The notes below the pieces were generated by a model. The model worked only from the letters and a program-made list of their open reading frames with translations, was not told the origin of the DNA and did not search any database. From positions 1-38,762 of the forward strand of contig WFTQ01000031.1 of NCBI GenBank assembly GCA_015485355.1: 38,762 bases of DNA, in the 5' to 3' direction. The DNA is from a bacterium. Its GTDB lineage: Bacteria; Calditrichota; Calditrichia; RBG-13-44-9; J042. This document shows, in pieces, positions 31,862 to 38,762 of the stretch (within the stretch, counting starts at the first letter, position 1; every line of letters begins with the position of its first letter). Both the position numbers and the translations under genes were made by a program.

Positions 31862-33225
31862 CTGTTTTCCCGCAAACGGAATTTTTTGATCAACCGATGA
31901 ATGGTTCGGCGGTCCAGTCCACAGGCCCTGGCGGTTTGGCTGATGTTCCAACCGTGGCGCTCCAATTGATATTTCAGATACTCCTGCTCAAACGCAGCCA
32001 GCACCTGTTCCTTGGCTTCTTTATACGAGAGGTTCTCCCAATGGCGTTTCAACCGGTGATATCCGCTTTGAACCAGATAAGTGGGCAGATCCACCGCTCG
32101 AATGAGGGGCGGATTGGCCAGGTAATACGTCCGTTCCACCACGTTTTGCAACTCCCGGATGTTTCCCGGCCATTCATAGTTTTTCAGACGGTCCATGGCC
32201 TCGGGCTCGACACGGTTGATCTGCCGATTGTATTTCTGATTCAACTGATGCAGGAAATGTTGTACCAGGATGGGGATGTCCTCTTTGCGTTCCCGTAAAG
32301 GCGGAATCTGAATCTGGATGGTATTGATACGAAAGAAGAAATCCTCTCGCAACAGTCCGGCTTCCAACAACTCTTCCGGCTGGCGGTTCGTCGCCGAAAG
32401 CACCCGAATGTCGACGGGGGTTTCCCGATTTCCGCCCACGCGGCGGATTTTGCGTTCCTCCAGCATCCGCAACAACTTTACCTGCATGGACTGAGGCATT
32501 TCACACACTTCATCCAGAAACAGCGTCCCCCCGTTGGCCAGCTCGACCAGTCCGGGTTTGGACTGGAAGGCTCCCGTAAAGGCGCCTTTTTCATAGCCGA
32601 ACAATTCGCTTTCGAAAAGCGTTTCCGGCAACGCCCCGCAATTGATGGGAATCAGAGGTCGATTTCGTCGGAAAGAATTTTTATGGATGCTTCTGGCGAT
32701 CAGTTCCTTCCCCACGCCGCTCTCCCCAATGATCAGCACATTCGCATTCCCGGGCGCAATTTTACGGATCATGTCAAAGATCGCCTGCATGGCGCGGCTC
32801 TTGCCTACCATGCCATCGAATTGGCAGCCCTGTTCCCGGGCCAATAGAGTCGGGGCGGCTTCCTGCAGGGCCGCCTCAATGGCCCCGAGCAATTTCTTCG
32901 AAGGAAAGGGCTTTTCGATAAAATCGTAGGCGCCATGTTTCACCGCTTCTACACCCAATTCCAGGGTACCATAACCGGTCACCATAATCACCGGCAGCTG
33001 GGGATGAGCTTGTTTGACTCGATTTAAAAATTGCATCCCATCCATACCGGGCATCTTCAGGTCGCATACCACCAGGGCAATGTCGTTGGGACGGGATAAG
33101 CGCTCCAGGCCTTCTCGAGCACTGGTTACGGCCATCACCCGGTAACCGGCCCGTTCCAGGATCTTGGCATAGCTTTCCAACATTTCCCGTTCATCGTCAA
33201 TGATCAATAATTCAATGGGCTTCAT
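31855..33225 (-). CDS. sigma-54-dependent NtrC-family response regulator
   Basis: This 456-residue activator has three parts. A receiver lies at about 5-118 (phospho-acceptor Asp55 in CDLKMPGMDG, Lys105 in EKPF). The AAA+ domain has IGESGVGKELIARSIH (Walker A), EKGAFTGA (the sigma-54 contact loop) and GGTLFLDEV (Walker B). The Fis-type helix-turn-helix is near the end (WNISQTARACGLDRRTIHRL). It activates sigma-54 promoters when phosphorylated. Its ATG at 33225 overlaps the kinase stop by 14 bases, and GGAGG precedes it, so kinase and regulator form a coupled pair. The likely target is the receiver-octaheme operon just upstream, which carries a sigma-54-like promoter. Confidence 0.95.
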   Translation of the reverse strand: MKPIELLIIDDEREMLESYAKILERAGYRVMAVTSAREGLERLSRPNDIALVVCDLKMPGMDGMQFLNRVKQAHPQLPVIMVTGYGTLELGVEAVKHGAYDFIEKPFPSKKLLGAIEAALQEAAPTLLAREQGCQFDGMVGKSRAMQAIFDMIRKIAPGNANVLIIGESGVGKELIARSIHKNSFRRNRPLIPINCGALPETLFESELFGYEKGAFTGAFQSKPGLVELANGGTLFLDEVCEMPQSMQVKLLRMLEERKIRRVGGNRETPVDIRVLSATNRQPEELLEAGLLREDFFFRINTIQIQIPPLRERKEDIPILVQHFLHQLNQKYNRQINRVEPEAMDRLKNYEWPGNIRELQNVVERTYYLANPPLIRAVDLPTYLVQSGYHRLKRHWENLSYKEAKEQVLAAFEQEYLKYQLERHGWNISQTARACGLDRRTIHRLIKKFRLRENSR

Positions 33226-34729
33226 CGGCGGCCTCCAATTCCACAATAAAGGTTGCGCCGGTGGGCGCGTTTTTCAGATAAATTCGTCCTTTATGATGTT
33301 CCACAATATTTTTTGCAATAAACAACCCCAGCCCCGTTCCTTGTCCATCGGGACGGGTAGTAAAAAACGGGGAAAATATCCGTTCGCCCAGTTCTTCCGG
33401 AACCCCAGGACCGTTATCCCTGACCTCCACCCGGTAGCCCGGTTGAGAAGCCTGAGGCAGCGGTTCCAGCACCACATCAACCGCCCCTTGTTCCGGTGCC
33501 ACCGCATGCAACGCATTGGTCAGGAGATTACAAAAAACCTGCTCCAGCTGAGAGGCATTGCCCAAAATGGTGGCCTGCGGGACCCGCGAATCCAACCGAA
33601 CGGGAACTTTCTTTTGGTGGAACAAGGGTTCCAGCACTTTAATCGATTGCCGAAGAATATGGTTGAGCTCACAACGTTCAAAAGGTCGGGGCAACTTTCG
33701 GGCATAGTGGAGGATGGAACGGGTGGTTTCGGCAATCTTTTGCGTCTGATCGATAATGATGTCCAGGTCCTCCCTGAACCGGGCATAGGCGGGCCGGGGT
33801 TCCAGTTCGCTCTTCAAATATTCGGCACGAGTCAAAATGACGCTGGCGGGATTGTTGACTTCGTGAGCAATTTCGGTAGCGATTTCGCCCAGGGTAACCA
33901 GCCGATCGGCCCGTTCAATCTTTTCCCGCATTAACGTGGCTTCGCGTTCCCGGGCGGATTTGAGCCGTTGCACCATACTATTGAACTTCCGAGCCAACAA
34001 GGCCAGCTCGTGGCGTCCGGGCATCTGCACGCTCACCCGAAAATCTCCCTCCGCCAGCCGATCGAACCCCTGAATGATGCGCTTCAACCGCGTTTCGATC
34101 TGCCCGTGATACATGAAATTTAACACCAGCCATAATATCACCACGCTGATGCCCGTACTGAAAATGGTCAATCGCTTGGCCGTCAGGTACATCTGCTCCG
34201 ACTGGGACAACACGACGTGTAAATCCATAATGGCGATCAATTCGCCTTGATTTTTATGACAGGGGGTACACTCTTCCTGTATGTAAATCCCATGATGATG
34301 GGAGTAGGTATGCCCCCGGGTGTAATAAGCTTCCTTCACATCGATTTCGTCCTTCGATACCAGGACATCCGCGGAGAGATCCTGGATTTTACGCGAAATC
34401 TCGGAAGAATCGGAGGAAAATAAGATCGTGCCATCCATGCGATAGATGCGCACCGACCGAATCGTCGGTTCCAGAGAAATCAATTCCAGATTCTTTTGTA
34501 TGGCGCGGCGATCGTTTTGCAACATTCCGGCATAAATCGCCTGATATACCACCTGGCTGGTCGTCTCTAACATATTGATGGTGAATTCCTTATAATTTTC
34601 ATCCAGAATGCGGATCAATAGAATCATGGGTCCGCCGACGACGATCAGCAGCGCCAACGTGATCAACACCATCAGGCGGAATTTCAACGTGTGCACAAAC
34701 GACCAGAGGTGTGAGACCTTGAAGCTCAT
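33212..34729 (-). CDS. membrane histidine kinase with c-type heme sensor
   Basis: This 505-residue sensor has transmembrane helices at about 18-42 and 187-206, a periplasmic domain of about 145 residues between them, HAMP (207-260), a phospho-acceptor helix with EIATEIAHEVNNP (His289) and an ATPase domain with the motifs RDNGPGVP and GTGLGLFIAKNIVEHH. The periplasmic domain contains CTPCH (154-158), so a covalent heme is expected, and a His-rich GHTYSHHHGIY just before it could supply a distal ligand. It probably senses redox state, oxygen, NO or another heme ligand. The start is ATG at 34729, with only a GGGG-type site upstream, part of a small hairpin. The longer frame to 34825 runs through the intergenic region and is not favoured. 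Confidence 0.92.
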   Translation of the reverse strand: MSFKVSHLWSFVHTLKFRLMVLITLALLIVVGGPMILLIRILDENYKEFTINMLETTSQVVYQAIYAGMLQNDRRAIQKNLELISLEPTIRSVRIYRMDGTILFSSDSSEISRKIQDLSADVLVSKDEIDVKEAYYTRGHTYSHHHGIYIQEECTPCHKNQGELIAIMDLHVVLSQSEQMYLTAKRLTIFSTGISVVILWLVLNFMYHGQIETRLKRIIQGFDRLAEGDFRVSVQMPGRHELALLARKFNSMVQRLKSAREREATLMREKIERADRLVTLGEIATEIAHEVNNPASVILTRAEYLKSELEPRPAYARFREDLDIIIDQTQKIAETTRSILHYARKLPRPFERCELNHILRQSIKVLEPLFHQKKVPVRLDSRVPQATILGNASQLEQVFCNLLTNALHAVAPEQGAVDVVLEPLPQASQPGYRVEVRDNGPGVPEELGERIFSPFFTTRPDGQGTGLGLFIAKNIVEHHKGRIYLKNAPTGATFIVELEAADEAH

Positions 34730-34737
34730 TGTGATAA

Positions 34738-34753
34738 CCCCGATGTTTATCGG
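34738..34753 (-). promoter_or_regulatory. leader hairpin covering the kinase ribosome-binding site
   Basis: CCCGAT (34738-34743), loop GTTT, ATCGGG (34748-34753) form a 6-bp hairpin in the kinase leader. On the minus strand the GGG of the 3' arm is the only Shine-Dalgarno-like sequence, 9 bases before the ATG. The hairpin could therefore restrain translation. Short and unproven. Confidence 0.35.
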
Positions 34754-34830
34754 GTATTTTTCCGTCTGGTGGAATTTATAAAATGGGCGGGATAAAAAGA
34801 AAGCACCATTTGAGAAAATTGGCACAATAC

Positions 34831-34856
34831 CCGGGATCCCCTTAGAGGGATCCCGG
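34831..34856 (-). terminator. hairpin after the octaheme cytochrome gene
   Basis: CCGGGATCCC (34831-34840), loop CTTAGA and GGGATCCCGG (34847-34856) form a perfect 10-bp stem, 52 bases past the octaheme cytochrome stop and 102 before the kinase start. A T-run (AATTTT) follows only about 10 bases later on the minus strand. It probably separates the cytochrome operon from the kinase operon. Confidence 0.6.
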
Positions 34857-34907
34857 TGGCATCGAAGACAGCGATCATCCTGCAGAACGTTTGCCGGCCT
34901 TGCGGCC

Positions 34908-36371
34908 TTACTTCATCAGCACCATTTTTCGGGAGAAGACCTGATCGGCGGTTTCCAGGCGATAGAAATAGATTCCGCTGGGCAAATCGGCTGCCTGGAA
35001 AGAGACCCGATGTTTACCGGGTGCCATCATCCCGTCGGCCAGCACGGCGATCTCTTGCCCCACAGTGTTGTAAACGGCCAGTCGAACCCGGGTGGTACGG
35101 GGGAGATGAAATTCGATGGTCGTGACCGGATTAAACGGATTGGGGTAGTTTTGGAACAGGGCGAAATCCGTGGGAATCTCTTCGGGGAGATCGGCGATAC
35201 TCACCAGGCCGTTGGTATGGATATTGGTGGCAAATCCGGCGGCCCATTCCACGGTCTTATCCTGATGGCAGGATAAGCAGACATAGTCGAGGGTAACGGC
35301 CCCGTACCCGTTTTCGTCCAGGCGCACATATTTGCCATCCGGAGTGAACATGGAGTCTCGTCCCACCGGCCGGGTGTCGATTTTCCATAAGTGGGTGGCC
35401 ACATCGCCTTTCCAGCCATTGCCCATCTGAGCACCCAGAGCCGATTTCCCCGCATGGGGCATGTGGCAATCCACGCATTCGGCTGCATGGGGCGTGCCGT
35501 CCTGAAAGGTAATCTGCTTGTTGGGATGGCAATTTTCGCACTGCAATGCGATTCCCGAAAGGGGATTGCCGCTGTTATCGGTACCCGCCGCCTCGGGATA
35601 CAACAGGGCCACGTGGGTATTGTGGCAAGTGGCACAGGTCAATCCCATGGAACGATGTTTGGAGGCCTGCATTTCGTTGTACTGCTCATGATGTCGGATA
35701 AAACCGCCTTTCGCGGGGATCATATTGGTTTTGCCTCCCCGGGAATGACAATCGCCGCAACGCGAATAGCGCAGGCTATCGGCCTGAATGGGCGGATGCG
35801 TGGCGGCGCTGGCCATGTGATCGCCGGCCGGCCCATGGCAGCTTTCGCAACGAATCCCCGGTTCGGCAAAGGTGCCCAGGTCGGGTGTCCGATCGTTCCA
35901 GGAACCGCTGGGATCGGGGCCGGTGGTATGGCACTTGAAACAGTTGTAATTATAGGCCTTCTGTTCTCCGTAATGATAGGCCGCCCATTGCGTTTCACCA
36001 CTTCCCCAGAGGTTGTATTGGGCCGAATCGTTTGCCGTAAAAATGTAACCATCCAGCTTGACGAAACGGGCCTTCCAGCCGAAACCGCCGATCACATAGG
36101 CGATGGAATCCCAGGTCATGGTAAAGGGAGGCTCGGGAACCCCGGGACTGGTATTGGCCGGATACTCTGGAGGGGCACCGGAAACCGGATTCAGTTTGAA
36201 GGGATGCCCGGTCTTCATGTACTCCTCATAAATATTGTAACCGGCCTGGGTCACGTCCGCCGCTCCATGACAGGAAGCACAGGCATTGGAGCCCACAAAG
36301 TCCTGAGCCGGCAAGGTAAGAGGCCATAAAAACATCAGGAGCAAAACAGGTAGAACATCGAAGCGCTTCAT
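34908..36371 (-). CDS. octaheme cytochrome c with C-terminal T9SS/FlgD-type sorting domain
   Basis: This exported protein of 487 residues has a signal peptide at 1-22 (cleavage near LPAQ). Eight heme motifs follow at about residues 31, 144, 175, 205, 246, 278, 299 and 365 (CASCH, CFKCH, CESCH, CGDCH, CATCH, CENCH, CVDCH, CLSCH), arranged as in cytochrome c554-like multiheme proteins. Residues 400-487 form a sorting-type domain: FALFQNYPNPFNPVTTI, a GQEIAVLADG turn and SGIYFYRLE. This domain is typical of surface or secreted proteins in FCB phyla. The protein therefore may carry electrons at the cell surface. It could equally be a nitrogen- or sulfur-oxyanion reductase, since the heme set alone does not tell. 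The start overlaps the receiver gene stop (ATGATGA), with AGGAGG 7 bases upstream. Confidence 0.92.
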   Translation of the reverse strand: MKRFDVLPVLLLMFLWPLTLPAQDFVGSNACASCHGAADVTQAGYNIYEEYMKTGHPFKLNPVSGAPPEYPANTSPGVPEPPFTMTWDSIAYVIGGFGWKARFVKLDGYIFTANDSAQYNLWGSGETQWAAYHYGEQKAYNYNCFKCHTTGPDPSGSWNDRTPDLGTFAEPGIRCESCHGPAGDHMASAATHPPIQADSLRYSRCGDCHSRGGKTNMIPAKGGFIRHHEQYNEMQASKHRSMGLTCATCHNTHVALLYPEAAGTDNSGNPLSGIALQCENCHPNKQITFQDGTPHAAECVDCHMPHAGKSALGAQMGNGWKGDVATHLWKIDTRPVGRDSMFTPDGKYVRLDENGYGAVTLDYVCLSCHQDKTVEWAAGFATNIHTNGLVSIADLPEEIPTDFALFQNYPNPFNPVTTIEFHLPRTTRVRLAVYNTVGQEIAVLADGMMAPGKHRVSFQAADLPSGIYFYRLETADQVFSRKMVLMK

Positions 36372-36748
36372 CATAACTCCTCCTTTTTTGATTGAAGAAA
36401 CGACTGAACAATCTGCACCAGATTTTTCATGGAAACGGGTTTGATAAAATAATTCACTCCACCCATGGAGATCACCTCGGAACAATATTTAAGATTGTTT
36501 GGGGACAATACCAGCAGGAGTTTCACTTCGCGGTTCAGGGAACGTAAAATGCGCACCAGTTGGCCCAGCCTTTCCCCCAGCAAATCCACATCCAAAACCA
36601 CCAGCTGGGCATAGGAGCGCGCAAATTTTTCCAGAAAATCCATGCTGTGCTCACCTTTGTCGATGGTCAAACGCATCTTCTCTAACTCCGCTTCCAGATA
36701 ATCCATTTCCCAATCATCCTGCCTGGCTAAAATCATTACCCGTTTCAT
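36371..36748 (-). CDS. stand-alone receiver-domain protein
   Basis: This 125-residue protein reads as a single response-regulator receiver. It has an acidic pair (Asp11/Asp12), a phospho-acceptor strand LVVLDVDLLG (likely Asp53), LLLVLSPN with Ser82, and GVNYFIKPVSMKNL with Lys103. No output domain is present. The divergent spacing of the acidic residues makes phosphorylation likely but not certain. The ATG at 36748 has AGGA just upstream. It is the first gene of the octaheme cytochrome operon and overlaps it by a few bases, so it could act as a phosphate sink or partner for the nearby heme kinase. Confidence 0.8.
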   Translation of the reverse strand: MKRVMILARQDDWEMDYLEAELEKMRLTIDKGEHSMDFLEKFARSYAQLVVLDVDLLGERLGQLVRILRSLNREVKLLLVLSPNNLKYCSEVISMGGVNYFIKPVSMKNLVQIVQSFLQSKKEEL

Positions 36749-36777
36749 TTTCCTGTATCGCCTTTATTGAAATGGTG

Positions 36778-36794
36778 AGCAAGAGGGATGCCGG
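36778..36794 (-). promoter_or_regulatory. sigma-54-like promoter of the receiver-octaheme operon
   Basis: On the minus strand the sequence CCGGCATCCCTCTTGCT gives GG-N10-GC spacing, with GGCA at the -24 and a perfect TTGCT at the -12 element. Transcription would start near 36767, about 19 bases before the receiver ATG at 36748. A small palindrome, CCGGTTCCGG (36856-36865), about 70-90 bases upstream could be an activator site. A sigma-54 activator gene lies 3.5 kb downstream on the same strand. Confidence 0.55.
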
Positions 36795-36979
36795 AAAATT
36801 TGAATAGGGGTAATCAGTTATTATTTTTGGAGTTATAGCATTTCTGGAGGGGTGGCCGGTTCCGGGGAGGCTGGGGCAGAAACGTCCCAAACAACCATAA
36901 CCCATTGATTATTTGAAAAATACCCGCGAGGCTTCCCTGTCCCACCCGTGACATTTATGCCGCATGCGGAAGCCTTCGG

Positions 36980-38137
36980 CTACCGACGGCGGCCTCCCCA
37001 GCGGTACTTCTGAAATTGACCCAGGAACCCAAAATACACCACGTAAGGGATGTGCAGCAAGAATGCCGGCAAGAAAAATCTCATTATGGAGCCGTTTCGA
37101 AAAACCCGGGCGGCGGTGTGGAGGAAATAGCCTTCCCCCAATCCCTTCGCCCCCAGTGCCAGCGTCAGCGCCCAGACGGACTGGCCGTTCAGCAGGGCCA
37201 AAGGAATTCCCAGAAAAAGCAGGAGGTTGAACAGATAGTAAAGAGCCAGCGGCAGGGTCACCTTGATGGGGTAGTAAAATCCTTTGGAGGCATACCGCAA
37301 CCGCTGATGATAAAATGCAGTAAACGAGGTTGGGGGGGCGTTCCAGACAAAGGTTTTGGGATGAGTGGCATAGCGAATTTGCCAGGAGGTTTCTTCTCGA
37401 ACCCGCTGTAAAAACAGGTCGTCGTCCCCGGTATGGATATGTTGGTATCGCCCAAATCCACCGAGCTGCAGGAATACTTCTCTTCGATAGGCCAGATTGG
37501 TTCCCACGCAGGTGACGGGAAATCCTAAACCTGTGGTGGCGGCGGCCACCGCGGCATGCGAAAAATATTCCAGCGCCAGCATGCCGTGAAGCCATCCGTG
37601 ATAAGGCGGCCGGGTGATATACGGCGCGTAACCCAGCACCATGCCGGTTTCCCGGGAAAAATTTTCCACCATGCCTCGCACCCATTGATCGCCGGGACGG
37701 CCGTCGGCATCGGTCAGTAAAATGATCTCCCCTCGCGCCTTCCGGATGGCCTCCCCGATGGCCCGCTTCTTCGGGGCCACATCTTCCCGCAGGGTGGAAA
37801 TATGAAGCACCCGCAGGCCGCTCCATTTTTCCGCCAGGGCTTCTAATATCTCTCCCGTGCCATCGGTAGAACGATCGTTCACCGCAATAATCTCCAGACG
37901 ATCCCGGGGATAGTCCTGACCGATTATCCGTTCCAGACAGGGTACCACATTTTCCCTCTCGTTATGAAAACTAACCACCACACTGACCGATGGCCATGTG
38001 GAAGAAGCCGGATATGTCAACCGAAAAAAGCCTCGCCGCAATCTCAAGAGTCCCAACGCATAACCGACGGCCAGCAGAATAATGAGGGCATGGTACGCAT
38101 GCAGTCCCATCCCATTTCCCGGAGCACAGGTTTCCAT
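36980..38137 (-). CDS. membrane-bound family 2 glycosyltransferase
   Basis: This 385-residue inner-membrane enzyme has a helix near the N-terminus (HALIILLAVGYALGLL), a GT-A domain and about three C-terminal helices (from ALYYLFNLLLFLGIPLALL onwards). Catalytic marks are VSVVVSFHNERENV, VNDRSTDGTGEI, the nucleotide-sugar motif LLTDADGRPGD, TGDDDLFLQRV and QRLRYASKG, which correspond to the D, DxD, (E/D)D and RxxRW-like elements of processive or lipid-linked GT2 enzymes. The sugar and acceptor are unknown. ATG 38137 overlaps the stop of the upstream radical SAM gene by one base (TGATG), so the two are translationally coupled. A longer frame start at 38275 would run inside the other gene. Confidence 0.88.
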   Translation of the reverse strand: METCAPGNGMGLHAYHALIILLAVGYALGLLRLRRGFFRLTYPASSTWPSVSVVVSFHNERENVVPCLERIIGQDYPRDRLEIIAVNDRSTDGTGEILEALAEKWSGLRVLHISTLREDVAPKKRAIGEAIRKARGEIILLTDADGRPGDQWVRGMVENFSRETGMVLGYAPYITRPPYHGWLHGMLALEYFSHAAVAAATTGLGFPVTCVGTNLAYRREVFLQLGGFGRYQHIHTGDDDLFLQRVREETSWQIRYATHPKTFVWNAPPTSFTAFYHQRLRYASKGFYYPIKVTLPLALYYLFNLLLFLGIPLALLNGQSVWALTLALGAKGLGEGYFLHTAARVFRNGSIMRFFLPAFLLHIPYVVYFGFLGQFQKYRWGGRRR

Positions 38138-38762
38138 CACTCCTCGTCCGAAATCATTTGAGCCAGGGGTCGTGAAACCCGATCCCGGCGGGAGGGGGGC
38201 GGATTCCCCTGCATCCAGCGTTGCCACAGATGCGTCGGCAGGAAGTTTCCGAAACCCTGGTTGCAGTTCCGACAAATATCAATGCTTTGACGATGGTGCA
38301 GGTGTTGCCGACGAAAGGCCTGCAAGGCCTCCCCCTTCCAGATGGCCCGGAAATCCTCCACCCGATGAATGCGTCCCACCCGGTACCGGCCGTTCTTGTC
38401 AAAACAACAGGGAACAATGGATCCATCCCAGTTCATGAGGGTCGACAACCATAGTCGAGGGCAATTCTGTTTTTTCGATACCCCCTTGACCACAAAGGCA
38501 TCGCCCCGCACCTCGTAGCGGCGAAAGGCCTCCCGATCGGGCAACCAGGTGCGGGCTTCGGCCAGTGTGCGCACTTCGATCGTTTTTACCAGAAACCGAT
38601 CGACCCCCAATTCCCGGGCCAGTTGTTTCATTCGGGGAATCTCCTCCTCATTATGCCTCATCACCAAAAATTGCAGGGCCACAAGGGGAGTTCGGGAACC
38701 GCTGCGTCGGCGCGCCTGCAGCAGCCGCCGGGTCCCTTCGATCACCCGCCCAAGCTCCCCTC
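38137..38762 (-). CDS. radical SAM/SPASM-domain protein, partial
   Basis: The C-terminal about 208 residues of a radical SAM enzyme are present. The N-terminal CxxxCxxC cluster lies outside the window, so the radical SAM call rests on the tail. Residues here show LQFLVMRHNEEEIPRMKQLA and ELGVDRFLVKTIEV, the end of the barrel. The SPASM-like auxiliary-cluster region follows: NCPRLWLSTLMNWDGSIVPC and CFDKNGRYRVGRIHRVEDFR, closing with the CRNCNQGFGNF segment. The frame stays open to the edge. It overlaps the glycosyltransferase gene by one base. The substrate is unknown: SPASM enzymes modify peptides, proteins or carbohydrates. Confidence 0.85.
   Translation of the reverse strand, partial: GELGRVIEGTRRLLQARRRSGSRTPLVALQFLVMRHNEEEIPRMKQLARELGVDRFLVKTIEVRTLAEARTWLPDREAFRRYEVRGDAFVVKGVSKKQNCPRLWLSTLMNWDGSIVPCCFDKNGRYRVGRIHRVEDFRAIWKGEALQAFRRQHLHHRQSIDICRNCNQGFGNFLPTHLWQRWMQGNPPPSRRDRVSRPLAQMISDEE

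Noticed and set aside
34821-34838. TTGGCAC on the plus strand as a sigma-54 -24 box
   Set aside because: No TTGC-type -12 element stands at the right distance, and no plus-strand gene follows.
35391-36329. Long plus-strand open frame (312 codons)
   Set aside because: It lies wholly antisense to the octaheme cytochrome, has no ribosome-binding site and reads as low-complexity Gly/His/Ile-rich sequence caused by the opposite strand's codon pattern.
1-38762. CRISPR arrays, tRNA or rRNA genes, intact insertion sequences
   Set aside because: No regularly spaced repeats, no cloverleaf-like or rRNA stretches and no transposase frames were seen on either strand.

Overview
The window (38.8 kb, no RNA genes seen) looks like a chromosomal piece of a Gram-negative, respiratory bacterium of the FCB side of the tree, most likely Calditrichota or a close relative. 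This is inferred from several features. There is an alternative complex III (ACIII) operon instead of bc1, a B-type succinate dehydrogenase, and a fused E1 alpha-beta keto-acid dehydrogenase. An M49 peptidase carries the five-residue HEIAH zinc motif, a variant known to me from Caldithrix DPP III. A multiheme cytochrome ends in an NPFNP...T9SS/FlgD-type sorting domain. Strong GGAGG ribosome-binding sites and overlapping stop/start codons are common.

Layout. 1-2.0 kb (minus): sdhC and the first part of sdhA. 2.3-6.5 kb (minus): YceI-like periplasmic protein, a beta-hydroxyacid dehydrogenase, an M49 peptidase lipoprotein and a TSUP permease. 6.7-9.1 kb (plus): a DUF72 protein and an exported M28 peptidase. 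9.2-9.6 kb (minus): a two-CBS protein. 9.9-17.5 kb (minus): the ACIII operon, transcribed as membrane cytochrome c fusion, actA, actB, actC, actD, actF. 17.8-20.7 kb (minus): split pntAA-pntAB-pntB transhydrogenase with a clear terminator. 21.1-26.2 kb (plus): fused E1 dehydrogenase, cyclopropane fatty acid synthase and a geranylgeranyl-reductase-like flavoprotein. 26.2-26.5 kb (minus): a decayed sodium:solute symporter fragment.

26.8-31.6 kb (plus) holds the most unusual locus. It is a tight four-gene unit: an ArsR-family regulator with a metal-binding CVC motif, an Fe-S/MtrA-like corrinoid protein with a DUF4346-like tail, a P1B heavy-metal ATPase, and an exported diheme cytochrome c with a Met/His-rich linker. 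The arrangement suggests a metal- or metalloid-responsive system that couples corrinoid chemistry to metal export and periplasmic electron transfer. No function is proven.

31.9-36.8 kb (minus) is a redox-sensing and electron-transfer module. It has a small receiver protein and an octaheme cytochrome with a sorting domain, then a histidine kinase with a CXXCH heme site in its sensor and an NtrC-type sigma-54 activator. A plausible sigma-54 promoter lies directly upstream of the receiver-octaheme pair, so the activator may control it. 37.0-38.8 kb (minus): a membrane glycosyltransferase overlapping a radical SAM/SPASM protein that runs off the window.

Taken together, most of the window encodes central respiration (complex II, ACIII, transhydrogenase, multiheme cytochromes) plus redox and metal response. 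Functional calls rest on motifs read by eye. No database search was possible.
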